A DNA stretch of 64,000 bases from Chrysomallon squamiferum (Eukaryota > Mollusca > Gastropoda > Neomphalida > Peltospiridae), in contig CM022676.1 of NCBI GenBank assembly GCA_012295275.1, positions 7,289,719 through 7,353,718 on the forward strand, in the 5' to 3' direction. Below the pieces are notes generated by a model. The model made no database searches. It worked only from the letters and a program-made list of their open reading frames with translations, and had not been told where the DNA came from. The number at the start of each line of letters is the position of its first letter. Position 1 is the first letter of the stretch. Both the position numbers and the translations under genes were made by a program. Shown piece by piece: positions 39,864 through 53,500 of this stretch.

Positions 39864-39935
39864 GGGCTCGTCCGGGATTCGAAACCGAGACCTCTCGCAC
39901 CCAAAGCGAGAATCATACCCCTAGACCAACGAGCC
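39864..39935 (-). tRNA. tRNA-Pro (TGG), probably degenerating
   Basis: A 72-nt copy with acceptor GGCTCGT/ACGAGCC and anticodon TGG. The T-arm reads TCGGT-TTCGAAT-CCCGG, so the near-universal G53-C61 pair is lost. A TTTTT run follows. It is 18 kb from the main cluster and most like the 18507 gene. Confidence 0.8.
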
Positions 39936-40013
39936 GCATGGTAATCGTTACTATGGACACTGGAAAACGCTAAAAATCCGATTTCTTTTCTATCTTCGTC
40001 TTACAGTAAACAG

Positions 40014-40016
<3 letters not shown>

Positions 40017-40079
<63 letters not shown>
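40017..40079. repeat. (AG)n microsatellite
   Basis: A 63-base AG run, the only long CT/AG tract in the window with purines on the + strand. Confidence 0.95.
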
Positions 40080-40081
<2 letters not shown>

Positions 40082-40625
40082 TTTATAATATAGGCCTATT
40101 TGAAACAATGAAAGTGACTAAATATTAAAATATTTTAGAATTTAATTAAAACTAATATGTTAGAAATGTAAAAATGCAATAAATAAATAAATAAACAAAA
40201 TGTAGAAGATAACTTACCCAGCGTTTTGACGAACGCAAATAAATCAATAAATAAATAGTAGTAGTAGTAGTAGCGGCAGAAGTAGTAGTAACAACACCAG
40301 CAGTAATAGTAGCAGTAATTTTGGTAGTAATAGCAGTAGTGGTAGCAGCATAACAATAGTAGTGGAAGTAGCAAAAGTAATAATGGTAACAGTAATAGTG
40401 ATTGTAATTACATATATTTTCAAGATATAGACTTAGGCTCTGACGCAAAAAACTGACCTTCATAAAGTAATTATTTGATCCATATATATACATTATTACA
40501 TTTATTTATCAAGAAAAGTAATAATATTAATGCTAATACTAATGTAGGCCAGTGTTCTAATACATAACACATATAATATATGTGTGCGGTGTGTCTATAT
40601 ATAATTATGCGTATTATCAATGATG

Positions 40626-40712
40626 CGGAATTAATCGAAGTCTTCCGAACACTGATTTAACTTCAAGTCACGTGAGTTCCAACGCGAGGAAGCGAGACTT
40701 GATCATCGGGAG
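40626..40712 (+). promoter_or_regulatory. Probable PRDM10 promoter and 5' UTR exon
   Basis: A GC-richer patch with ETS-type GCGGAA/CTTCCG words (40625-40648) and the palindrome TCACGTGA (40668-40675). It ends at a donor-like GGGAG|GTAGGT (40712/40713). It lies 1.9 kb before the first coding exon, whose acceptor at 42525 implies an upstream non-coding exon. Confidence 0.4.
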
Positions 40713-40859
40713 GTAGGTCATTTGTTGACAATGAATTGTTATGCCACAATTACTAAATTCTTTATAATATAAAGTAAGTTCATAGTGTAAAGGTGTAAAA
40801 ACATTACATTATATCGTCATTAGCATTTTAATATCGTTTTAATCGCTGCAAATAACTAT

Positions 40860-41015
40860 TATGGGGCTAAACACGAACAATGGTCAGGAGGTCAAATTGC
40901 CCCCCACCCACTCTGGCTTTGTCGCCTTGGTACGTTCCTTCTTGGTATTATTCACTAAAAATGGGCCCGTCCTACCTTGGATCATTTTGTTAAAGGGGTG
41001 CTGGTGAGATAAAGA
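40860..41015. other. GC-richer unexplained patch
   Basis: An island in AT-rich DNA containing GCCCCCCACCCACTC and GGGCCCGTCCTACC. No ORF or splice context was recognised. It may be a transposon remnant or a regulatory element within PRDM10 intron 1. Confidence 0.3.
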
Positions 41016-42199
41016 TGCTAGATTATTAGTTAATAAAAACGATTATTGCTTATTCTGACAGCTTCGAAATCAACAGAATTGTAGACAAAATGTCTGGTTG
41101 CTTTATTTGCATAATTTATTCGATAGTTCAACATGTCTAACGTCATGGCTGTATTCTTTTGTGTAAAAATAGTAGTTTTAAACCAGAAACAGAACACACA
41201 ATACAAATCAGTAGAGTTTTAATCTTTTGTAGACGACATTCAAGTTATATAAAATCTGAGAATAGTAAAAACTGTGAATGACTCTTTTGATTGCTGTTTT
41301 TTTGTGTGTTTTTTTTTTTTATATACAACGATATCCTAGTGATGCAGTTTCGCAGTTTCTTTTTGCTTATCTTGTCATTTTTACCCATTTCATTACAATG
41401 CAGTGCGCCATCCTTAACCCCCCTTTTAATGGAGACGTCAGTGTTTACGAAGTGTCTACTTTTTATAGGGGTACTCGAACAGCGGGTGCAACTTTTGATT
41501 TCGTTTGTAAATAGCTTTTACGATTATTATTTTTTTTTTATATTGATTTAGCTTTATGTCATATATTTATTTGTCTTTCCAAAATGGCTTCATGGTCAGG
41601 TTGTTTGATCTACTAAAACAACAAGATGTACTATTATTTATTTTCTTTTTCAAACTTCATTTACCCATTTCCTAATCTATTTTCCCTGTTAATAATTCTG
41701 TAAAAGTAAATTCAGTGGATTGTTTGTTTATTTTATTTAATGATTAATCAGATAATAATTAGTGAAAAAAACACAAACATTATATAAACCATTTTTGATA
41801 AATAAATAAGAAAATTATTAGAAAGCTTTTCAATTATAAAATATATACAGAATTAATCATTTTATAAAACAAACAAATTTTTTTTTTTTTTTAAAAGCTC
41901 TTATCACAAATGATAATAATAATAATTAAGCAGGGGTAAAAAACAAAAAACAAAAACAAAACAATAAAAGGATGAAATTAGAAACTGAAAATTAAAATTT
42001 AGATTTATACAAATTAATGGTTTCAGACATTTTAATATTACCTTGAAAACTGATAATAAAATGTTTTATGTTAAGTTACCATTTTCTACAAATGGTTAAA
42101 TAATTTAAAAAAATCAAACCTTCTGAAGTAAAACAACAGTAATGTAAGAAACAAACGAAAAGTAGTAAATACACATTTTAGATGATCATATTAAAGTAC

Positions 42200-42525
42200 A
42201 AATTTTGAAATTCAGTAAATTTTTTCAGTAAATTCAAGTTAATTTTTCATGATTGTACAAAGGTACACAGCTTGAAATTCAGTGGCATGATTTTTCAGGG
42301 GTTTTTCGGTAAATAAAAGTTCATTTTTATTAAGGATAAATTTTGAAATTCAGTATGTAAAATGTTTCCATTCTTTCAGTAAATACAAGTTCATTTTTCA
42401 TGATTGTACAAAGGTACACATTTTGAAATTCACTGGCATGATTTTTTCATAGGTTTTTCAGTAAATAAAAGTTAATTTGTTTATTAAAGAACATGTTTTG
42501 AAATTCAGTATGTACAATTTTTCAG
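42200..42525. repeat. Tandem array ending at the first PRDM10 coding-exon acceptor
   Basis: Five units of about 69-81 bases. TTGAAATTCAGT-like words start at 42204, 42273, 42342, 42423 and 42498. Each is followed by a TTTTTCAG-type pyrimidine tract. The last tract (ending 42525) is the real splice acceptor. Confidence 0.8.
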
Positions 42526-42569
42526 AGGTGTTTAAGTATTCGCAGCCAGGTTTGTTGTCCAGTGGCAAA

Positions 42570-43442
42570 ATGGCTGACCAGAACAACCAGGACAGTGACA
42601 CCATCTGGAACCCCCCCAACCAGAATCAGTACGTTTCCGTGACAACATCATCACTTGATACATCATCAGTTGCTCCCAGTTCTGAACAGAATTATTCCAG
42701 AGCAACCACGGTTCAGGTAAACTTATTTATTTAATTAATTTAATTTATTTTATTTTATTTATTTTATTTTATTTTATTATTTTTTATTTTATTTTTATTT
42801 TATTTTTTTAAATGTTTAAAAAAATTTTTAATTTTTTAATTTTATTTTATTATTGTTTATTTATTTATTATTTTATTTTATTATTAATTAATTTCATTAT
42901 TAATTTATTTACCAAACATACAATTATATTTTTGAAAAATGTGTATACTGATATTAACTAATTTTCTCTGTCTCTCCTGTCTTTCTCTATCTGTCACTCC
43001 ATATTTATTTAATTTAACAAATAATAACAACAACAACGATAATAATAATGAAAATCACACAAAAAAGAAAAAAGAAGAAGAAAAAAATTGATAATAATGA
43101 TTTATAGTGGGCATGAGTGATTTTTTCTGAGAAGTGGATCACATGAAAAAATGGCTCATCATTAGGCAGGGTGTGCTACTATTAAACATTATTTTCCTCA
43201 TGAAATTAGGTGTGTCATCCAAAAAGCTTGGTGATCTGCAGTTTGGCCATGACTAGATTACAGTAATAATAATAATAACTACATAAAACACAATAACAAC
43301 AAATATAACAAAAATAATAATGATTATAAAAAATAGGATCAGTATTGGTGGTATAGAAATAATAATAATAACAGTAGTAGTAATAGTAGTAGTAATAATA
43401 ATAATAATGGTTATAGTAATAATAGCATAAACTATTAAAAAT

Positions 43443-43477
<35 letters not shown>

Positions 43478-44470
43478 CATATAGTGGATACTGTTAACAT
43501 TGTTAACTGAAATAGTTGTGTAATAATAATAATAATGGTAATAGTAATAATAGCATAAAATATTAAAAAAAATAAGAATAATAATAATAATAAATAATAA
43601 TAATATAGTGGATACTGTTAACATTCTTAACTCAATATTTGTTTTAATATACAGCAGAAAACATTTATATCTATTTATTTATTTATATATATATTTATTT
43701 ATCTATCTGTCTGTCTATTTATTTATTTGTTTATCAATTTATTTTTCTGTTTATTTATCTAGTTATTTAACTATTTATTTATTTATTTATGTATGTATTT
43801 CAGTCTTACGCACACTCTCAGTATGAGACGGCCGCACCTTCTCGCTACGACCCACCGCAGTACCAGGAAATCCGGCAGCACTACTCCGGCAACTACAACA
43901 TGGGCACAACGTCGCACACCACAGACATGTACCAGGCAGCTCACTCCACCTATGAGCGCATCTCTCCAGTTGAAGGTTATCGAGAAGTGACAGAAAATAA
44001 CACGGTTTCTTCATATTCGACTCTGCAGCCTGTCCAGGCAGAGGGGAATCCCCTAATAGCAGCCCCTGTCGTAGACAGCAGCACCCTGCACCAGGTGTTT
44101 GTTTACAATTGTTTACTGTTTACGAAATTAGAACGATTTTTGTGTTTGGAATTGATTACTAGATGAATAGACCAAGGTGTTGGTGTTTACAGTTGTTTAC
44201 TAGATCAGTCAGATGTCGGTGTTTATGAATTGTTTACTAAATCAAGAGGTGAGAGTTTACAACTGTTTATTAGACCAGTAATAACTGTGTTTATAATGTT
44301 TACTAGATCAACTAATTAAAATTTATAATTTAAAATTGTGACCATATCATTTGTTTGAGCTAAAAATTTTCATTTTTGTTTGTTAATATAATTATTATTT
44401 TATTTTTTTTGCAGTATAATACATTGAGGAGAGTTGAACTTTATCAGGGGGATGACAGGGTAGGTTTTAG

Positions 44471-44540
<70 letters not shown>

Positions 44541-44812
44541 TTTCTGTCTTTGTATATTATGTTTGTTTATCTATATTTTTTGCCATTATAGTTTATTACA
44601 TTCAACTGTTTTTATCATTTTCATCATAATCATAAGCATTATACAATCATTTTCATTATTATTCTTTTTTCTTTCATGTTTTATTTATTACATCATCATA
44701 AAAACCAGCCAGTTTTATGCCATTATAATTTCATTACATTAAAATGAATATTATCATTATCATTATCATTATCATCATCATCATCATCATCATCATTATC
44801 ATCATTATTATC

Positions 44813-44863
<51 letters not shown>

Positions 44864-47820
44864 TCAGACTGCTGGGACATCATATGTAGTTGCTCAGGTG
44901 ACGTCGATGCCATCATTTGTATCACACAGTGAGGTGAGCACATCAGGAGGGTCGCCGATCATGCCAAATGAGCAGAACATCGACGATGCTGAAGCAAACC
45001 AAGCTGTCAGTTCCATTGGTAGCACACTGCACGGCGCTCTGATCTCACACTCTTCTCTCAAACAGGTAAACAACTGAGTCAAATAGGTGTCTACACTGAG
45101 TTACTTGTATCTGAGTCATATAGGTGTCTGCACTGAGTTACTTGTATCTGAGTCATATAGGTGTCTACACTGAGTTACTTGTATCTGGTTCAAATATATG
45201 TCTACACTGAGTTACTTGTATATGATTCAAATATCTGTCTACACTGAGTTACTTGTATCTGATTCATATATGTGTCTACACTGAGTTACTTGTATCTGAT
45301 TCAAATAGGTGTCTACACTAGGTTACTGGTATCTGATTCATATATGTGTCTACACTAAGTTACTTGCATCTGATTCAAATAGGTGTCTACATTGAGTTAC
45401 TTGTATCTGAGTCATATAGGTGTCTACACTAAGTTACTTGCATCTGAATCATATAGGTGTCTACACTAAGTTACTTGTATCTGAGTCATATAGGTGTCTA
45501 CACTGAGTTACTTGTATCTGAGTCATATAGGTGTCTACACTGAGTTACTTGTATCTGATTCATATAGGTGTCTACACTAACAGTTACTAATCTGATTCAA
45601 ATATGTCTACACTAAGAGTTTCTAATCTGATTCAAATATGTCTCTACACTAAAAATTACTTGTATCTGATTCAAATATGTTTACACTAAGAGTTATCTGA
45701 ATCAAGTATGTGTATAAAAGTTAGTTTATGTGATTCAAATACATATCCAACCTAAGCTATTTATATTTGTTTCAGATATATATTACTTACATTTCATTCA
45801 AAGGTATATTAATACTAACAGTTACTTTCGTCTGATTCAAATATACATCAAGTCTAAGAGTTAATACATGGTTCAAATGTATATCTTAGAATTACTCATA
45901 TCTGATTCAAATATGTATATACTCTAAAGTTAATACTTGATTCAAATATGTATCTGCTTTAATAGTTAATACTTGATTCAAATATGTATACTTTAATAGT
46001 TAATACTTGATTCAAATTGGTATTGCTCTAAATGTACATTCAAATACACTAATAGTTAATCCTTGATTCAAATATGTATCTATGCTAATAGTTAATACTT
46101 GATTCAAATATGTATGTACTCTAATAGTTAATCCTTGATTCAAATGTGTATCTATATTAAGAAAAGAATTACTTGTGACTGGTGTATATTTTTAAATACA
46201 GGAATCACTGGAACAGAATGGGGAACCAGACACAACACAAGAAGATGTAAATGACTACCAAATACAGCCACATGGTAAATAACTGTTTTTGTTTATAGTT
46301 TAAACACAAACACATACACGCAGGCATGCATGCACACACACACACACATGCACACATGCACAGGTATTTATGTACATGTTCATAAATATCAATAAATATA
46401 TTAAAATGTGCTGAGATTTAGTAAAAATATAAAATTCATTCTTTAAGGGACATATCGGGGACTCTGTAACAAATATCAATATTAAAATATATTGATTTAT
46501 AGTTAAATAAATATTCATTCTTTCAGAAATACATTACGGATTTCAAATTCCAAATTTTCATACAGAAGTCACAAACAGCTTCTTAACTGGCATATGAAAC
46601 ATTTGTTCTATATCATTATATTATGAATTTTCCATGATAAAAAATTTAAAAACAAACAATCTCGCCTGTGGATTCCAGAAGATAGTCTGTTGCATCTTAT
46701 GTTAAGTTTGTCCCTTGATTATCTGTCAATGTCTTCAAAAGTCAAAAATAAAAATAAAAAGATTAAACTGTTTTCTCTCGTTCTGAAGATTTCACTGTTT
46801 CTAACTTCAGGATCTCGGACATACATACAACATTCAACAGCTTTAGAATCCGAGGCCCTGCACTCCACAATGAACTCATCCTTCAGCTCTTCCCCTGTCA
46901 TAATGGACCCAACCATGGACAGCAGTCAGCTGCATTCAACTGTTTCCATGGATACGACAATGGACACTTCTGCAGATGTGGGTCTCAACTCATCCATTGA
47001 TAGAAGTGTTGGCAGCACTGTCATAGGAAATACATGCCGCATTGGTATGTTATTGTTAATATTGTTATTTTTATTGTTATTGTTACTGTTATTGTTATTG
47101 TTATTTTTATTATTTTTGATATTATTGACATTTATTATTATTGTTATTACTGTTATTGTTGTTCTTTTTTTTATTGTTATTTATATTATTAATTATATTA
47201 TGAAATTAAGTAGAAATAATATTTGCAATGGTTGATAAATATGTTTGTTTTTGTTGTTGTTATTATAATTATAATTATTATTATTATTATTGTTATTATC
47301 ATTATATTTAATATTATTGTTATTATTATTACTTTCATTATTGTTATTATTATTATATTCCTATTATTATTTTTGTTTTTATCAATATTATTTTTATTCT
47401 TATTATTATTATTGTTGTTATTATTATTATTATTGTAATTATTATTATTGTTGTTGTTATTGTTATTGTTATTATTATTATTGTTATTATTATTATTGTT
47501 GTTGTTGTTGTTGTTGTTGTTGTGTAGATCACACAGAAGACACAGATAATCTGGTGTCAGGAAGTGACTCTGCTCTAGAGCAGTCGTACGAATCTGCTGA
47601 TGGAGAAAACAAAGAAAATGACCCACAGTCGACTCAGAGAGTGGTAAGAACACGTCAAATATACTTTATTTCTTCTTCCATCTGTCTGCCTTTCTTCCTC
47701 TGTTCTCTGACTATTATAGATGTTTAGTTATTAGAAAGTAGAAGAAGAAACTGAATTTTGATATTATTTGTATGAACAGCCTTTTAACAGGATTTATTTA
47801 AATGGATTGTTTGTCTGTGA

Positions 47821-47872
<52 letters not shown>

Positions 47873-48171
47873 GTTTCTCTTAAAACCAATCTAATATTTG
47901 AGCTATTTAAAACAAATGTAATTCTCATCTGTGAAATATGATTTTAAAAAAAATATCAAAAATTATTAAAATAAAATTTCATTATTTATTTTCTTGTTTC
48001 AGGTGAGAAAGTCGAGCAGAATTGCTTTCCTGGATCAGGAACAGGCTTCGTCGTCATGGCGACCAAGGACTTACGTACCTAAACCTTACAACCCAGATGA
48101 GCTGTGTAAGTTATGAAATAGAAAATTGTGATTAAAACACAGTAAACTGAAACCACAGTGACATGATTTTT

Positions 48172-48202
<31 letters not shown>

Positions 48203-50436
48203 ATCATCATCATTATTATTATTTTGTTTGTTGTTGTTGCTGTTATTATTATTATTAGTTATTTTTATTTTTTACCATTACTAGAAGTTTTTTTTAAATT
48301 TTTATCATCATGATCATCATTATTATCTGTCCCCTCCCTCATCCTCCATGTCTCATAATCATCATCATCATTTCTCTGTCTGTCTGTCTGTGAACCTATC
48401 TGTCTCTGACTATCCTCAGTTATCTCCCCCTTTCCTTCATCTCTCTGAGTTTCACCTTCATCATCATTGTTGTCATTATTATTATTATCATTATCATCAC
48501 AATCACCGTTATCATCTTCTTTATCATCATCATCATCATCATCATCATTACTTTCAGGGTGTGAGGAGTGTATGACAACGTACAATACAGAATGTCCGTA
48601 TCATCGACTACAAATGGTGTTAGATAAAGTGGTTCTGTCTCGCGCCTGGGCCAGTCTTCCAGCACACCTGCAGATATTTCGTCTGAGTGAGAGCGGAGGT
48701 ACAGGTAAATTACCTTTAATTAGCAGAGTTAATTAAAACAGGTAAACAGATCTTTAAAGTCACGTTTCGTTATTAATAATTTCTTACCGTTGGTAGTCGT
48801 TATTAGTAGTAATTTTTGAATAAATGTAGATGATAAATTTTAAATTGTTATCAGTAATGTTTGAATAGACGCTGATAATAGTACAGGTATGTTACCTTTA
48901 ATTAGTAGATTTAATTAAAGCAGCTAAATGAGTATGTAAGGTCTTAATTCATTATTAATAGTTATTGGTGGTAATTTTTAAATACATGTAGATAATAGAT
49001 TTTAAATCATTATTAATAAAGGTTGTATATTTCTTGGAAATGTTCTTGATAATGTTTTGGTGTTTTATATATTTATTATATAATGGTGTAAGAATAATTT
49101 TATAATTTAGTTATATAAATAAATAAATAAATAAATAAATAATAAATACCCCCCCCCAAAACTGTTACTTAATATGACAAGTTTAAAAGAAACATGAAAA
49201 ACCTCACAAACAAAAACAAGAACAAAAGCATGATTTTAAATATCTTCCATTACTATCAGATATAATGCTTGAACAATTCTAATAGATATGGCATGGTAAA
49301 CACTATATCAGTTAATTATTATAATTTGCTTTGTATTTCTATTTTGCAGAGTTAGGTGTGTTTGCTAAACGACCGATTCCAAAGTTTACCCAATTTGGAG
49401 CTTTTGTTGGAGAGCTGGTTGATTCCCAGGACAAACTTGTGTCCCGAAAATTCCTCTTAATTGTAAGAATTATTTGGTATTTCTAATTCAGAATGTTTTT
49501 TTTTTACAGTTTTTTTTAAATTTGATTAATTTATCATTAAAAAGATACATATTTTGTTGACGGGGGAAAAAACAAAAAAATGTTCCTCTTGGTTGTAAAA
49601 ATTATTTAGAATTTTATCTTGGAATTTTCTTACTCTTTTCAAAATTTTATTAAATTATTCTTATAAAGATACAGAATTTGTTGAAAAAAAAAGAAAAAAA
49701 AGAGATATGCCACTGAGTTCAATTTTTAATGCTTATGAAAATGCAGATATTGTGGAAAGGGAAAAAAAAAGAAAAGAAGATATACCAGAAAGCTGGTTTT
49801 CTAAATTTTATTAAATTATGCTTATTAAAATGTTTTTAATCTCAGTTTTCATGAAAACGTGATCTATTTTTCTTTGTATGATAATAATATATAACCTAAT
49901 ATGGTGGACTGTGTCAAAACCAGATTCATATGGGACCACTAGTATATGTGTATATTTATTTACCTACCACTGTAGTAATTCCCTTAGGATCACTTGTATG
50001 TATGTATATTTATTTATGTAGTAAATTTGTGTAATGTTAAACAACAGCTGGAGAAGCCAGATGGGACTGTTGGGTTTTTCGAGACTAGTGATGAAAACAA
50101 GTGTAACTGGATGATGTTTGTGAGACCAGCAACCAGCTTCACAGAGCAGAATCTTGTTGCCTACCAACACAAACAGGACATCTACTTCACAGTGACGAAA
50201 AACATTGAGCCAAAGCAAGAGCTGAAGGTAAAAGACTACTACACACTGACTGTTTTCTTTTACCAGTTTATATTAAAACTCAGAACAGATTCAGTATAAT
50301 TCTTTTTTTCTCTGTCGTTTTGTTTGTTTCTGTCTTTGTTACTATATTTCTCTGTCTGTTTTGTATCCATATTCATCTCTGTCATTTCCTTTCTTTATCA
50401 TACACATATTCTTTCTGTCTGTCTTATGCACATGCA

Positions 50437-50516
<80 letters not shown>

Positions 50517-53500
50517 CTCTAACTCTCTCTCTCTCTCTCTCTATTTCTGTTTCTCTGTTTCTGTCTCTCTTACACATACACAAACACTCTGTCTTTCTCT
50601 CTCCTTTTATTTTCACAGCAGGAAAATACAGTTGACCATCCAGTGTATAAAACAGTCACATAATACATTATTAATATCATCTGTTAAATTTATAATTAAT
50701 ACTCGGTAGCTAAATCACTGTTTGATTTAATTTTAGATTTCAAATTTACTTTGAGCCACTCTAAACAGAAAATATATTTCAGAAAATTACATTATCATTT
50801 GACATTTTTTTTAAATATAAAAGTAATAATATTAGTTAACAACTTATTAATTTAATTACAGGTTTGGTATGCATCACATTATGCTGAGAGAATGGGTTTG
50901 TCTACTCTAGAAATAACTGAACAAGATATCGAAGGTAAGTCTTATATTTTCAAATGAATGAATGATACAGACAGACATAAATGCAGGCAGAGATACAGAC
51001 ACAAGCACAGACAGCTATTATTGACTGACAGATAGATATGTGCCTGATAACACACACATAGACACACAGACAGACAGATATTCGCTAGTATTGGTCTTCT
51101 GTAAAATTGTGGCAACTGAGGCAAAAATCTCTGTAATGACTTTATGACTGTTGTTATCAAATATCAGCATAAAACTTTAATAAACACTTCAAAATCCAAT
51201 AGTCAGGTTATTTAATGATCTTTGATACATGTCCTGGATCACTGGGTGAAATAGGAAATGGCTCAGGTATGATTTTAAAATCTGCTGTCGTATTGATTGT
51301 TAAATAAGTTGAATATAGGTCATTCTCTTTTTATTGAATTTTGTAGCTGCTTGGTCTGTTTCTCTTTGTATTGATTATTTTATATGTAAGTGTGTGTCTA
51401 ACATAAGATCCCTGCCTCTAATACAAGATTATTACTTTTACTGTTTACTAAATAAATTACATATCAAGTTACTCCAATTTTATTTAATTTTGTAACACTG
51501 TCTTTGTCTGTTTGTTTGTATAGGTTATTACATGTGTACGTCTGTGTCTAATATATGATAAGACATTTTTTTTTTTACTATTTACTTAATAAATTGCATA
51601 TGAAGTTACTCCAGTTTTATTTAAAATTATGACTGTATTTTTTGTATATTAGTTTTTGTTTAAGTGTTTATGTATGTAAGTCTATCACTCCCTGCATCTT
51701 ACAACATGATTTTTAAAATTTTTATTCTATTTTACAGCTCTGGATGAACAGGACTGTAGGTTCCCCTGCTACGAATGCAACCGCAAGTTCAAGACATCGG
51801 TGCTGCTACAGCGCCATCTAGTGATGCACGAAGATGCTGGCCCCAGCAACGCCGATGATGATGACTACCACGCCTCTGATGACCTGAAGAGAAATGTGTC
51901 ATCCGTAAAGTCCAATTTAATACGCTCCAAGGCTAGAAACATGCGCAAGGTGAGTGTTGCATTGTGGGATAATGATTAAAGAATTGTGGGATACTGATAG
52001 TGAAATGTGGGATATTGGTACATAATTGTGGGATACTGAAACTGAATTGTGGGATGATGATACTGAACTGTGGGATTTGAAGCATTATGGGATATTACTA
52101 CTTATCATAGAATACTGATATTGAATTGTGGGATACTGATACTGAATTTTAGGGTATTGATAATGAATGATGGTGTTAGAGAATGAACACAGTTAAATAG
52201 TGGGATTGAGGACAAGAGACTCCTGAATTATGGCATTGATAGAAAAATGGTGAATAAAGGGATTGAATTATGAAATACTGGTAATGAAATATGGTATTGA
52301 TAGCAGAGAATTGTGGGTTGGAAAGACAACTTGATATGTGCAGAATTGAAAGTTGAAGACTTCTGAATTGTGCAATATTGATATTGAAAGTTAGGACTGA
52401 CTGTAGAGAATTGCAGGTTTGAATGCTGAATGTTTTGGGATTGAATTATAGTCACAACTGAATTGTGGGATCAAATAAAAATGGCTAGTGATTTATGGTA
52501 TATCAGTGATGAATTATGGGATCGAAGGCAGAGAACTGTGGGATTGAATGAGAATGACTGTTTCATTTTATTATTTCATTTTATTTCATTTCAGGATGGA
52601 GAAACCTCAGGATATCAGTGGAAAAAGAAATCAACCAGCATTTACCTCAACAAGTTAGTTATCTCCCTTTTAAGCATTCTTTTTTTGTTTTTTAACCACA
52701 GTATGTAATTTCAACTATATTGTAATGAATGGAAAACTACTTTAAAAAAACATATTTCAAAAGTTCCAATTCAATTTTAGATTTTAATTTAGTACTGATA
52801 CATATTATTAAAATTAACAAAATTATTTATAGTGGCTTTATTTAATTATAATCATCATCATTATTATTTTACTATTAAAATTTTATCATCATCATCATAA
52901 TCATTGTTGTTGTTGTTATTATTATTATTATTATAATATATTTTTTACTTATTTCCTTTCCTTTCTTTCTTTATTTTATTTCTTTTCCCTGAAATTAGAA
53001 AAGTTGAGGAGATTCATCTTCCTTCTGAGTGGATTATTTTATAATTTAATGTAACTGCAGTAAAATTAGCCAAAATATAATATTAATTTTATTTTTAAAG
53101 ACTACTATTTACTTACAAGTATATGTATGTGATTATTATTACTATTAATTTCAAACTAACACACTTTTTTTATTATTTGCCATATTACTACTACTACTAT
53201 GACTACTGCATCTGTATGTATAATGATAATTATTATTATTACTATTTTCTTAGGACACTGAAGAAGTATCAGAGAAGAACATGCAGCAACAAGATTCGAC
53301 AGACAATCAAATCCCTGTACAAGAGAAAAGGCAAAGACAGTGGCGGGAACGAGTGGGTGTGCACCCACTGCGACCTCACCTTCGACAACTCCAACCTGCT
53401 CAACCTCCACACCCTCACCCACGCTGCTGAAGACGTTGCGCTGGACGAGATAAAAAAGTTCGCCGTCGACGTCAACTCCGACCCCAACGCGGTAGCGGCC

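Noticed and set aside
41278-41520. ORF of 78 residues before PRDM10
   Set aside because: No domain, starts in a poly(T) tract, and has no promoter or splice support.
47198-47653. Poly-Asn ORF on the minus strand
   Set aside because: It is a translation of the ATT/GTT triplet run before PRDM10 exon 7.
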